A stretch of DNA of 29,211 bases from assembly GCA_025526915.1 (NCBI GenBank), contig JAHLKH010000261.1:1-29211 (forward strand), written 5' to 3'. Source of the DNA: Entophlyctis helioformis. Lineage: Eukaryota > Chytridiomycota > Chytridiomycetes > Chytridiales > Chytriomycetaceae. Below the pieces are notes generated by a model, which saw nothing but the letters and a program-made list of their open reading frames with translations, was not told the origin of the DNA and searched no databases. Below, one piece after another: positions 1 through 9,586 of this stretch; the stretch's first letter is position 1; each line of letters opens with the position of its first letter. The position numbers and the translations under genes are program-made.

Positions 1-753
1 GGCCAAAGACGGCCGCCCCAAACACCACTCTCCCGCACGCGGGACTGGCTCGAGGCCGCGTGTGTGTCCGCCGCGCAAGCACGCCCACGCCCGCACGCCC
101 GCACACACGCTGCCGCGCCTGCTGCCTGACTCGCCCCCTGCCTGCCCGCCTTTCTCGCTGATCAGCCGCGGCTCATTGCGCGCCTGGCCCGCGTGTTCTT
201 TTCGCCGTGCGCCGTGCCTTGCGTTGCCTTGCCTCTGCCGATTGCGGCCGGCGGCTGCTTGGCGGCAGCTGCTTGGCGGCAGCGGCGGCAGTTCCGCTGA
301 TACACGGGCCGTCGCCGTCTCTCCGATTCTCCTTACCCACTTCCCCTCCCCCTCTCCTCCTCCTGACCCCCTCCTCCAGCACCCAAAATCGCCCCTCAAA
401 ACACCTCGCCTCAACATCGCCGTTCATGGCCTTTGCCCGCCATCAACAATACGCCTCGCTAACACAGATATTCCCGGCTGCTCCCCACTCCTTCGGCCCC
501 ATCCCTGCCTTTACGACGCCGGCGGCCGCACCTTTTTCTGTCCACATCTGGCTTTTCTCTCTGCTCGCCATCCATCGAACCAATCTCTTGTCCTGGGCTC
601 GGCCTTCCTTTTTCGGATCCGGCGCTGTTGCCTTTTTGTCGATCCATCGATCCGTCCATCCATCCACCTGCCCTCCCGGTGATCCGTCTGTCCTTCCGTC
701 CGCCTGTCCGCTTGTCCGCTCGCCCGCCTGTCCGCTCGCCCGCCCCTCTGCAG
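1..753. other. Left-edge stretch without supported coding exon; pyrimidine-rich intron end
   Basis: Open frames exist on both strands here, but none shows a recognisable domain; they are rich in Pro, Ser, Arg and Ala, as expected for random frames in GC-rich DNA. The right end (about 640-753) is a long pyrimidine-rich run of tccgtctg/tccgcctg-like units ending in ctctgcag. That is a good splice acceptor for the velvet exon starting at 754. I infer that most of this stretch is an intron or 5' flank of the velvet gene. The exon with the velvet N-terminal signature (the arginine-rich segment before PPP) was not found and may lie left of the window. Confidence 0.5.
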
Positions 754-2787
754 CCTCGAGGCGATCGACGACGTGCCGGCCCTGTTTGCGCATCTCTATC
801 TGTGCTCTGCAGACGGCACACGAGACCTGAGCGCTGTGCAAGTGCCGCTTATGACGCTGCTGGGCCAAAACTCGACGTGGGCCAACCCTCCTGCTCCCGC
901 GTCGACAACCGCCTCGACAACCGCGTCCATGTCCGCAACATCCCTGCTGACGCCTCAAGATCCAGCGCTCATGGACAGATTCATTCCTTCCGTGAGTCCG
1001 TTTTTGGAGGGCAAGCCGGCAGCAGTCGGCATCAACATGAGCACCAGCACTGCGGCCGACTCCCAGGCCAGCATGAGCTCGATCATGAACCTGGACACAC
1101 TCGCCAACCCAAAAATCTCGCCAGACGGGGACATGGGCATGTTTGACAGCGCAGAGAGTATGGACGCCAGCCTCGCCACGCTTGCATGCCCGTCTGTCAC
1201 CGCCAACGCGTCTGGCCTCCCAGCCTTTGCCTCACCAATGCATTCATCCATGCATCCGCCAATGCTTCCGCCAATGCATCCGCCAATCATGCAGTCCATG
1301 TCGTCCTTGTCGTCCTTGTCGTCCCTCAAGTCGACCAAGGCAACGCACGCCGATGGCGCAGTTGAAAACTCGACAAGTACACTCGGCTCAATGACGTTGG
1401 ACTCTGACCCGCTTGCTTTGGGCATGGATTCAGGTGCGTCCGATCAACATACCAGTCAGCAGTTTTGGGGCAGCCATACCCGGCATCCAAGTTTTGAGGG
1501 GACTGGACAGCCGCATCCATACCAGCAGCCGCTCGGATCATCCATGTCGCCAGTCGCACCAACCAGCAGTCCAATACAGAGCAACAGCAGGCAAACAGCA
1601 TCACGTAGACCGCCTATTAGTAATATCGAGACCCAGAGCACACGCCAGCGGACGCCTTCAGCCGTTGCCGGACGCTCATCGCCGTTGCACATCATTGCCG
1701 TCAAGTCCTTGATGGCGTCCACCAAATCTCGGGCCGTAGCTTCTCCAGGCAGCACCACAAGTGCCGACCATGCCGGCACAGGCAGCGAAAATGCACAGCT
1801 GCATCACGGTCGGTCTCAACGCCAGCATCCAGCTGAACACGCCGCACCCGACGTGCGTCAGGAGCCCTCGTCGCGAGGGCGATCTCATTCGACTCTACCT
1901 TCTCTCTGTCTGCACTGTCTGCATCGAACCGCCCCGCAGCTACAGGCAGCTCGGCTGGTGCTGCCATGGGCTCTTCCACGGCTGCGTCATCGTCATCGTC
2001 ATCATTGCCACTGCCTTCCCAGGCCAGCAGCACATCATCTGGACCCCAACCACCGCATGGTCATACCCGCGCATTTTCGTCATCCATTCTCGAGGAAGCT
2101 TCTACACACCGCCACGACCCAAGATCGCAACCTGTACAAAACTCACATGGCCCTGCATCATCATCATCAACAACATCACCACCCTCTCTAATGCACTCGC
2201 AGCTGTCCGGCACCCATGCCGCGCGCTTTGTGGATGTCACGCGCGACGTTCTCTTCAACAACTCCCTTTCGCAGGTCGAACGGTCTCTTTGCGGCCAGCT
2301 TGTTACCCATGCTGACATTATCAAAGAGTCGTTCAGCACCCGCGGCGTCTTTTTCAGCTTTCCTGATCTCGGTGTCCGAGTCGAGGGCATCTACCGAATA
2401 CGCATTGTTGTGTCACGTGTTGCATTAACGTGAGTTGCTCGTGCATCGTATCCATGACCCGTTGCTCGCATGCCAGTTTGTTCAGCTGACTCATCTGTGC
2501 ATGCCCCTTCCAAACTGTCTGAACTGCCCAGTGCCGAAGGTGATGCAGACATATCACTCGGCCGCCATGTAGATTTGAGCACTGTGATTGCCGAGTCCAT
2601 CACGGACGCCTTTGTGAGCTACTCGCCGCGCGACTGGCCTGGATTTCTCGAAACCACGGCCTTATCCAAGCGGTTTGCTATGCAGGGCGTCAAGATACCC
2701 GTTCGTCGTAAGCCTTTTGCACAGCCGCCGCCGCGCATTGTCATGGCCACCACCGATACAGGACCCGTTTTACCCAGTACATTCTAG
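754..2787 (+). CDS. Velvet-domain regulator (VelB-like), 5'-incomplete, with giant internal insert
   Basis: Velvet proteins are fungal DNA-binding regulators that couple development and secondary metabolism and form homo- and heterodimers in the nucleus. Three separated pieces match the family. Near 760-830 the frame reads AHLYLCSADGTRDLS, like the strand before the VelB insertion. At about 2282-2400 it reads LCGQLVTHADI then FFSFPDLGVRVEGIYRIRI, the central velvet core. At about 2600-2710 it reads FVSYSPRDWPGF then LSKRFAMQGVKIPVR, the domain's C-terminal signature. Between the first two lie roughly 420-450 residues rich in Ser, Met, Pro, His and Thr. The reading frame changes between 1837 and 1966, through an intron (possible GT at 1857, AG at 1939) or a 1-nt indel. 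Another intron lies near 2417/2430 to 2476/2485. The stop is TAG at 2785-2787. The velvet N-terminus is missing. VelB from Ascomycota also carries a disordered insert at this place, but about 100 residues long. Confidence 0.82.
1240..1330 (+). repeat. Short tandem repeats inside the velvet insert
   Basis: Imperfect repeats of the type catccgccaatg (about 1245-1290) encode a His-Pro-Met-rich run, followed by tandem tcgtccttg units (about 1300-1325) encoding repeated Ser-Ser-Leu. They lie inside the coding insert of the velvet gene and are probably slippage-derived. Confidence 0.6.
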
Positions 2788-3287
2788 AGTCCGTTAATGC
2801 TGCTCGTTCCGTGGTTATAATTTGCGGTCTGGTGAAATGTGTTTGCACAGCACTGCATGCACGCATGCATGCCTAATTGTGTACTGTGGCATCGCGGCTG
2901 CCTTGCTCTGCATTCGAATACAGACGTCGTTTTGTGTGCATTGCCTTGTGCCTGCCATTCATGGTGACGAAACGACTCCTGGTGGCGGATTGGCTATAAA
3001 GGCAGGTGTGTCTTGGCTGCATTGTCAATGTGACAAGCATGAAGCACCCTGATGCCGAGCGCACGCACAGCAAGATCGGCCAAGCCGAGCCGAGATGCTG
3101 CAAGCCTCAACGCTGCGTGCCGTGTCCTAGAGTCGCGCCGGCCACTACTTTTTTCTTCTTGACTCGACACACCAAAAGAGTCGTAAGTCGGCGCAATGGG
3201 ATGGGACGGGACATGCCGTTGAAGCCGGCGCTGCACCGACACAAACGGCAAGCTCACGCCTATTGCTGCAACAGGAGGGAGTCAGCC
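2788..3287. other. Intergenic spacer between velvet gene and eIF1A
   Basis: I see no gene in these 500 bases. The left part holds the 3' flank of the velvet gene with a gcatgcatgcatgc run near 2860-2872. A TATA-like tataaa lies at 2995-3000, about 290 nt before the eIF1A start. It could be a promoter element, but with no transcript data this is weak. ORFs crossing the spacer on both strands show no domain. Confidence 0.45.
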
Positions 3288-4537
3288 ATGCCAAAGAACA
3301 AGGGAAAGGGCGGCAAGAACAGAAAGCGGTGCGTCCGTCGTGCGGCCGTGCAGGCGTGCTTAGGATGTGGGGGTGTCGCCGTGGGGTCAACGGGCAGCAA
3401 CGGGCAGCAGCGCTGTGTGTCTGTGTCTGTGTGTGTGCGGCTGCAGGGGTCGGGCAGATGCCGACGGTCCGACCAGCCGACCGTCCGTGCACACAGCGAA
3501 GTGCACAAGGCACTCTGGCCCGGCACAGCAAGGTGGCGGCTGCGTCACTGTCTGCCGGCCTGATCACCACCTGCAGGCGGAGTGACGAGTGTGACGAGAG
3601 TGACGGGGGGCTCGGCGCTTGCAGCCCGCCAACTGCCGGCCCGCTGCCTGCCCGTGCGCAGACACACTCCCACGGCTGCGGGCCACTGTCCGTGCGTGAG
3701 TGTGCAACGGTGTGCTGACTCTTGCCTGTGCTGCTGCTCCACTCGGCCCGCCGTCGCCGCCGTGTGAACCCCCAAACGCAACGATTCTGTCGTGGCCGCC
3801 GTGGATGGATGAATGGACGCACGGCCGGACGCCTGTGTTCTTGCTGTGTCGGCGCTGGGATGGATGTGTGGACGGCAATGGCGACCATGGCAGTGGAAAG
3901 AACGAGAACGAGAACGACAAGCGCGAGCTCGTCTTCAAGGAGGACGGCCAGGAGTACGCCTCGGTCAACAAGATGCTCGGTAACGGCTGGGTCGAGGTCA
4001 CCTGCACGGACGGCACCAAGCGGACTGCCCACATCCGCGGTGCCTTCCGCAAGAAGGTTTGGTGAGTCGATCTGGCTGGCTGGCTATCTGCCTGCCTGCC
4101 TGGATGGATGGATGGATGGATGGATGGATGGATGGATGGATGGATGGATGGATGGATGGATGGATGGCTATCTGGCTGTGCGCATCTCCACAAACGCACA
4201 CTCGGATCCATGGCGCTAACAGGCAGTGATGATGGACAGGATCGGTGTCGGCGACGTTGTGCTGCTGGGTCTGCGCGACTACCAGGACGACAAGGCCGAC
4301 ATTATCCTCAAGTACATGCCCGACGAGGCGCGCATGCTCAAGTCATACGGCGAGTTGCCAGACAACATCAAGATCAACGAGACCGAGACGACCGGCGAGG
4401 CTGGCGGAGACGAAGGTGGGATGGCTGTCCGAGCACCCTGCGCTGCCGTGCTGCCGTGCTGCCTTGCTGCCTTACTGACCGTGTGTGTGCGCTGCCCAAC
4501 AGGATTCGATGTCGAGTTTGACATTGATGAGATTTAA
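3288..4537 (+). CDS. TIF11: Translation initiation factor eIF1A
   Basis: eIF1A binds the 40S subunit A site, promotes scanning and stabilises the 43S complex with eIF1. Four exons give 139 residues: 3288-3328, 3894-4061, 4240-4415 and 4503-4537, all with GT-AG borders and matching phases. The N-terminus is the hallmark basic run [20 protein letters not shown]. The OB-fold follows, with [26 protein letters not shown] and [11 protein letters not shown], then [16 protein letters not shown] and [14 protein letters not shown]. The C-terminus is the typical acidic [11 protein letters not shown]. Length fits the family (about 140-155). Intron 1 is unusually long here (565 nt), and intron 2 carries a tetranucleotide satellite. 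The start is fixed by the family N-terminus. Confidence 0.97.
4101..4167 (+). repeat. (TGGA)n microsatellite in eIF1A intron 2
   Basis: About 17 uninterrupted copies of tgga lie inside intron 2 (4062-4239), preceded by ctgcctgcctg. It creates spurious open frames on both strands (MDGW on plus, HPSI on minus). It is likely length-polymorphic. Confidence 0.97.
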
Positions 4538-4784
4538 TGTGCATTTCCAACAACAACGACAACAACAACAACAACCCATTGACGTTCGAAGCGTCTTTCG
4601 AGGCCGCAGCGGCCAGTCCTTGAAATGAACCGATTAGAGCGAGTGTGGCCACTGAGTCGGGGCGGGTATGCACGCGGGCTTTCCAGCGCGTCTTGAGATG
4701 CGACGCTTTTACAGGAGGCGCAGAGGCGCGCATCAGCGCAAAAGCACGTTTGACCCGATCTCGCCCATCTCGCCCTCCTCAACA

Positions 4785-6171
4785 ATGCTGTCTGTTGCCG
4801 CCGTGGTGGCGTTTCTGGTCAACCCCATCGCCCTGTCGGTCGCCGGCTTCCTCTACGTGGTCGCGGCGTGGAGTCTGTCGGGCCGCTTCCAGCCCGCCCG
4901 GCTGCGCAAGCACCTCAGCGGCCGCCACGTCCTCGTCACGGGCGCCTCCAAGGGCCTGGGCAAGGCCATCGCCGCCAAGCTGGTGCAGGCCGGCGCCCGA
5001 GTGACGCTCGTGGCCCGCGGCAAGGACATCGACCCGGCCACGCAGCGCTCGTCGCTCGACGACGCCGTGCTCGAGCTGCGCGAGCTCGGCGCCAGCGTGG
5101 CGCTGCCGGGCACCACGCAGGTGAACGGCTACGCCGTCGACCTCACCGACTATGCGCAGGTCGTCGCCTTTGTGCGCAGGCTGCGCGGCGAGGTCGGCCT
5201 GCCCGACTGGATTGTCGCCAGCGCCGGTGCCGCCAAGCCGGGCTACCTGGCCGACCAGCTGCCTGCGCCTGTGTCCGACTCTGCGTCTGCCTCTTCGTCC
5301 GGTGGTGCCTCGTCGCCTGCCTCTGCGTCTGCGTCTGCGCTGGCCACGGCCTTCAAGGCGGCGGCCGCCCCTCACGAGACCATGATGCAGACCAACTACC
5401 TGTCGGCCGTGAACATTACCCGCGCGCTTGTGCAGGTCGCCAAGGAGACGGCCAAGGACGACAACGAGGACGCGGCGTTTAGCATCGCGGGCGTCCGCTG
5501 GCCGCCCAGGCGCACCTGCCCGAGCGCATCATCTTTGTCGGCAGCATGCTGTCGCTGATGTCGTTTGTGGGCTACTCGGCCTACTCGGCCAGGTGAGCGA
5601 TCTCGGCCTGTTGTGTTGCTGTTGTGTTGCTGTGGCGTGGCATGGCGTGGCTTGAACGGGCTGGCCCTCTCGCTGTCCTACTGTCTTACCTGGCCCTCTG
5701 GCTGACTGGATATCTGTCGTAATAACCGGCCTCGATCGCACGCCGGTCGCACACCGCCGCTGCAGCAAGTTCGCCCTGCGCGGTCTCGCCGACGGCCTCC
5801 GCTCCGAGTTCCTCCCGCTTGGCGTCAAGGTGCACGCGTACTTCCCCGGCAACATCGACTCGCCCGGCTTTGCCGAGGAGAACAAGACCAAGCCGGCCGT
5901 CACCGTCGCGATCGAGGGCCAGGACGTGCCCGCGTCGGCCCGCTCGGTCGCCCAGTTCCTGCTCGCCGGCGTGCTCAACGAGCGCTTCTACATCACCAAC
6001 GACTTCCTGGGCGAGCTCGCGCGCGTCTCGGTGCAAGGCGCTGGCCCGCGTCCCAACCTCATCCCCGAGATCCTCATGCTGCCGCTCACCGGACTCATCT
6101 TTTCCGTGTGGAGCATGTACGCCGACTACACCATCGGCCGCCACTTTGCATCCAAGGCCGCCAGCATCTGA
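4785..6171 (+). CDS. TSC10: 3-ketodihydrosphingosine reductase (KDSR/Tsc10), with apparent frameshift
   Basis: This enzyme reduces 3-ketodihydrosphingosine to dihydrosphingosine with NADPH, the second step of sphingolipid synthesis, on the cytosolic face of the ER. A hydrophobic N-terminus (residues 1-30) precedes the Rossmann motif TGASKGLG (52-59). The catalytic Ser sits in FVGSMLS and the Tyr/Lys pair in YSASK, split by a GT-AG intron at 5593-5765. The C-terminal exon reads KFALRGLADGLRSEFLPLG, then PGNIDSPGF, and ends in a second hydrophobic helix before TGA at 6169-6171. Near 5486-5496 the frame must shift by one: upstream the open frame ends in KDDNEDAAFSIAG, and downstream the conserved part continues from LAAQAHLPERIIFVG. 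One added G in the ggg run restores about 404 residues, somewhat longer than yeast or human enzymes because of a Ser/Ala-rich insert near 5275-5345. Confidence 0.93.
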
Positions 6172-6266
6172 GCGTGTCTGCGAACACGTCTGCCTCTTCT
6201 TTTACATGATCGTAATACATTGCATCCCGCAACGGCCGTCTGCTACTTTGTCGTGTTGCCGCCCGC

Positions 6267-7697
6267 ATGGACGCTCGCTTGCACGGCGCCTGCGACGATG
6301 GCCAGCGCGTGCGGCTGCTGCTGCTGCTTGCTCCCGGCAGCCTTGGCGACGCTCTGCCGCTGGCCGCCATCGCCCTGCACTTGCACGCGGCCCTGCCGTC
6401 GCTCGGCTTCCGCCTCGTTGCCAACGCCGCGGCCTGCAACGCCCTGCGTGTCCTCTTGCCCTCGGCCCTCGCGCACCGTCTCCACCTGTGGCCCATCCCG
6501 GCCGTCCCGCCGTCGTCGCCACACGCCGCCCAGCGCCAGCACGAGCTCGCATGCATGCTGGCCGCCGCCACGCTATCTCCATCTCCGTCGTCGCCATCAC
6601 AGTCGCCGTCACAGTCGCCACCATCACAGTCGCCACCAGACAGCACCGGCCGCATCATCGGCGTCGTGTTCACGCTGTTCGCCATCGAGGGCTGGTCCAT
6701 GGCCGAAGCCCTCCACGTGCCCGCCATCGCCGTCTCGCCCTTTTCGCCATCCACCGTCCCCGCCCCACGCTCCTTCCTCGCCGCCCTCGCACACGCCCGC
6801 CCAGACCTCGTGTCGCGGCTCGATGCCGCCGCCATGGCCGATCTCGCCACATGGCAATGGCGCCTGCATCTCGACGATCAGGGCGACCTGCGTGCGGGGC
6901 TTGGACTGCCGCCCGCGCCGATAGACGATGACGCGGCCGCCTCGCTGCCCGACACGCGGCTGCTGGTGCTGCAAGATGGCCGGCTGCTGCAACGCGTCGA
7001 CTGCCCGTCACCGCGTATCGTATGGACCGGTCACTGCGCGTTGCCCAACAGCAACACGCTGCTGGTTGTCCCCCACGCTGCGTGGCTCGACGACGTGACA
7101 GACGTCGCCGTCGTGACGTTTGGCTCCATGGACACTCTGTCGCGCGTGCTGATCGACGAGCCGTCTGCACACCAGCTGCTCATGCACGTCTGCTGCGCAC
7201 TGGCGGCCCATGGCATGCGCGGTCTGTGGATCACCGCAGACACCACAACGCTACATGCCGTGCACGAGCGGCTGTGTACGACGCTGCCACTTGTGCGTAC
7301 CACGCTGCGGCTGTGCGGCACGGTGCCGCTACCGGCACTGCTGCAAACGTTGCAATCGTCGCACGGACGCGAGGGGTCGGTTATCGTGGTGCACCATGGC
7401 GGCTCAGGCACGTTCCATACCGCGGCGGCAGCAGGCGTGCCGCAAGTCATTCTGCCGCTACGGTTTGATCAGCATGGTGTGGGCGAGGCGGCCGTGGCCG
7501 TCGGTATCGCACATGTCGTCGACACGGACGCCGCGCTGGACGACTGGACGGCTGCGGTGGGGTGGGCAGTGGACGTGTCGGCCCAAGAGGCTGCTGGCCG
7601 CGTGCGGCAACAGCTGCTTGCCCAGCCGCCCGGCACACACACGGCCGCTGCACACATCATCGAGTCACTCGGACTGCTCGAGCCGCATACGAGGTGA
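6267..7697 (+). CDS. GT-B glycosyltransferase, GT1/GT28 (UGT-like) type
   Basis: A 476-residue intronless ORF with the two-domain GT-B layout. The N-terminal half begins with LLLLLAPGSLGDALPLAAIA, matching the glycine-rich start of GT28/GT1 acceptor domains. The middle has IEGWSMAEALHVPAIAVSPF, typical of the segment after the acceptor site. The C-terminal half has VVTFGSMDTLS and the donor-binding signature HHGGSGTF (376-383), followed by AAAAGVPQVILPLRFDQHG. These are the nucleotide-sugar contacts of sterol glucosyltransferases and related antibiotic-type UGTs. A Ser/Pro-rich linker (near 6580-6640) separates the halves. No signal peptide or membrane anchor is evident. It starts 95 nt after the sphingolipid gene KDSR on the same strand. 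A lipid acceptor (sterol or sphingoid) is possible, but this is inference only. Confidence 0.85.
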   Translation: MDARLHGACDDGQRVRLLLLLAPGSLGDALPLAAIALHLHAALPSLGFRLVANAAACNALRVLLPSALAHRLHLWPIPAVPPSSPHAAQRQHELACMLAAATLSPSPSSPSQSPSQSPPSQSPPDSTGRIIGVVFTLFAIEGWSMAEALHVPAIAVSPFSPSTVPAPRSFLAALAHARPDLVSRLDAAAMADLATWQWRLHLDDQGDLRAGLGLPPAPIDDDAAASLPDTRLLVLQDGRLLQRVDCPSPRIVWTGHCALPNSNTLLVVPHAAWLDDVTDVAVVTFGSMDTLSRVLIDEPSAHQLLMHVCCALAAHGMRGLWITADTTTLHAVHERLCTTLPLVRTTLRLCGTVPLPALLQTLQSSHGREGSVIVVHHGGSGTFHTAAAAGVPQVILPLRFDQHGVGEAAVAVGIAHVVDTDAALDDWTAAVGWAVDVSAQEAAGRVRQQLLAQPPGTHTAAAHIIESLGLLEPHTR

Positions 7698-7717
7698 CAC
7701 CCCATCCCCGGCTTTAT

Positions 7718-9562
7718 TCATCGGCTCGACTTGTACCCAAACGTCATATAAATCATCTCGTTCTCCAGACAAAAGATCGAGTAGTCAAACATTATGACGT
7801 CCACGCGGCACGACACGGTGGGGATGGCGACAGCGTCACGGAACGCGTCCGCCCACTGCTTATGGAACGTCACGTGGAGCGTGTAGTCGAGCTGCGACGG
7901 CATGTCGCGGATCGGCGGACTGACGACATACTCGGTGATCTGCCGGCGCGCGTACAGCTCCGAGATTTTGTGTTTGCGCGTCGCGAGCATGCCCTGGCGG
8001 GCCGCGCGGGCGACACCCACATAGTCCTGCGCATACGTGCCAATGACGTCACGTGCCCAGATGCGCGGGCACATGAAATGCACCGTCTGCGGCTCCGTGG
8101 CACAGGCCTGCGCCATCTGGTGAAAGTCGGGCGGCATGTAGTAGTCGCACATGTTGCCCCAGGAAATGTCCGTCGGCGAGAGCGCGCGCACCGCGTCAAT
8201 CGACTGCCGGTCGCCCGGCCGCACCGAGCCCAGCCGCACCTCGATGCGCACGCGGCTGTTGGCCACGTCTTCCGCCAGCTTCGTGATGCGGTGGTACAGG
8301 ATCGCCGCGGCGGCCGTGACCACGTCCGGTGCGCCATTGTGGCGGCAGTTCCACAGCGCTGCCGGGTCGAGCGTGCGCAGAAAACACTCGTTGCGCGCGC
8401 GGCGGCCCACTGTCGCGGGATTGCCAAACATGACCGTCGATCCAACGTCGCCCTTGAGCACCTCGCCCGTGAGGAGGTACAGGCAAAAGGCCATCCGGTC
8501 CACCTCGTCTTTGAGATCCGCAATCGTGGGCCACATCTCGGGGGTCATGGACGCGAGCCATTCGCGTCGCGCCGTGGCGAGCGGCACCTCGAGGTCGATC
8601 CAGTGCCGCAGAATGGCCATGACTTGAGGTGCATGGCCGCCAGTCACAGTCACGGCACGCAGGGCCGTCTGGAAGGCCGTGTACGTGCGACGGCTCCACG
8701 ACGAAGAGTACCACACCTGCAGGATGGCGTCTGCAACGGCAGCCTTGCGGATCATCTCCACGAGCACAAGCGTCTTGGCCACAATGTACGGCGATCCATC
8801 AAAGCCAACCCAACGCAGGGGAGCGTTGGCCTTTTCCTCGGGCTGTAAGTCGCGCGCGAGAAGCTCTCCGAGGTCAGCAAACTCGATGGCGACGTGCGTG
8901 GCACCAAAGAAGATGCGATGGTAGTAGCATGGTGCCTGCGCAAAGCTGTGGTACGTGTTCGGATCATACTGCACGCGAGGGCCGAAGCGCACCGTGCCTG
9001 CGCGTGCCGACCCAAACCACTTGGCAACTGGCTGGTTGAGAGCGGGTCGGGCTGGCGGAAGCGTCATAAAGTGCTGCTTGACATGCATGCGCTCGAACAT
9101 GGTCCAGGCAAGCTCAAAGCGGTCCACAGCATACGCCTGGTCAAAGGCAGCCGTGAGGAACGCAATGCACGCTGCAGAGTCTGTTTGTGTGGGCATGAGG
9201 CCGCGGGTGGCAAACTCGAGGTGGAAAGGAGAGACGTTGCTGCGGCCTTCGTACTTTGTCTGCTTGGGCAGTGCGTCGCGTGCAAGCACAAAGCGGTTGT
9301 CAATCTCATCGGGGTCGCCCTCCGACTCGGATTCGAGCGGATCGCCTTCCATAACCTCGTCCTCGTCGTCTTCATCATCTTCATCGTCTTCGTCGACGTC
9401 GTCGTCACCGTTGTTGGACTCGCCGTCTCGGTAGGAATTGGCTGTCGCATGGTCTCGCGCCGCCTTACGCATACTGGGGTAGCTCATCTGGCTCGCTGTG
9501 CTGGCGGAGCTCTCACGACGCGCGGCCTCTGTCCATGCCATGCTGTTGTTAGAAACGATCAT
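7718..9562 (-). CDS. Conserved-looking protein of unknown function, 614 aa
   Basis: I do not recognise this protein. It is a continuous 614-residue ORF. Residues 1-47 are polar. Residues 48-86 are a strongly acidic run of Asp/Glu. The rest is a well-composed globular sequence rich in Trp, Tyr, His and Cys. Distinctive blocks are FFGATHVAIEFADLGELLA, VGFDGSPYIVAKTLVLVEM and ILQVWYSSSW, followed by helical segments and a C-terminus rich in aromatic residues. I see no membrane helix, kinase, zinc-finger or nuclease motif. The composition, unlike the antisense ORF over the same bases (7562-8848), supports this strand. Its 3' end lies 20 nt from the convergent glycosyltransferase stop. Its ATG lies in the same frame as, and 24 nt after, the TAG of the upstream ORF at 9587. 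A second ATG at 9541 could also start it. Confidence 0.75.
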   Translation of the reverse strand: MIVSNNSMAWTEAARRESSASTASQMSYPSMRKAARDHATANSYRDGESNNGDDDVDEDDEDDEDDEDEVMEGDPLESESEGDPDEIDNRFVLARDALPKQTKYEGRSNVSPFHLEFATRGLMPTQTDSAACIAFLTAAFDQAYAVDRFELAWTMFERMHVKQHFMTLPPARPALNQPVAKWFGSARAGTVRFGPRVQYDPNTYHSFAQAPCYYHRIFFGATHVAIEFADLGELLARDLQPEEKANAPLRWVGFDGSPYIVAKTLVLVEMIRKAAVADAILQVWYSSSWSRRTYTAFQTALRAVTVTGGHAPQVMAILRHWIDLEVPLATARREWLASMTPEMWPTIADLKDEVDRMAFCLYLLTGEVLKGDVGSTVMFGNPATVGRRARNECFLRTLDPAALWNCRHNGAPDVVTAAAAILYHRITKLAEDVANSRVRIEVRLGSVRPGDRQSIDAVRALSPTDISWGNMCDYYMPPDFHQMAQACATEPQTVHFMCPRIWARDVIGTYAQDYVGVARAARQGMLATRKHKISELYARRQITEYVVSPPIRDMPSQLDYTLHVTFHKQWADAFRDAVAIPTVSCRVDVIMFDYSIFCLENEMIYMTFGYKSSR

Positions 9563-9586
9563 TGTCGGCCATGTCCTGACATGGAA

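Noticed and set aside
1..60. KDGRP near the left edge as the velvet N-terminal KDRRP motif
   Set aside because: Only a few residues match, the following PPP signature is absent, and no donor site fits well; too weak to call an exon.
3145..4032. 295-residue minus-strand ORF across eIF1A intron 1
   Set aside because: It is antisense to eIF1A exons 1 and 2, is low in structure and full of Pro/Arg/His, and shows no domain; the eIF1A exons explain the conserved signal.
4101..4167. Possible CRISPR-like or minisatellite array
   Set aside because: It is an uninterrupted 4-bp microsatellite without spacers, inside an intron.
4779..5375. 198-residue minus-strand ORF opposite KDSR
   Set aside because: An Arg/Gly-rich mirror of a GC-rich coding exon; KDSR on the plus strand is unambiguous.
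5491..5507. A 17-nt GT-AG intron to explain the KDSR frame change
   Set aside because: Far shorter than any workable intron; a 1-base indel is simpler.
7562..8848. 428-residue plus-strand ORF, rich in His, Arg and Val
   Set aside because: It overlaps the glycosyltransferase end and runs antisense to the unknown 614-residue ORF. Its composition is that of a shadow frame in GC-rich DNA and no domain is visible.
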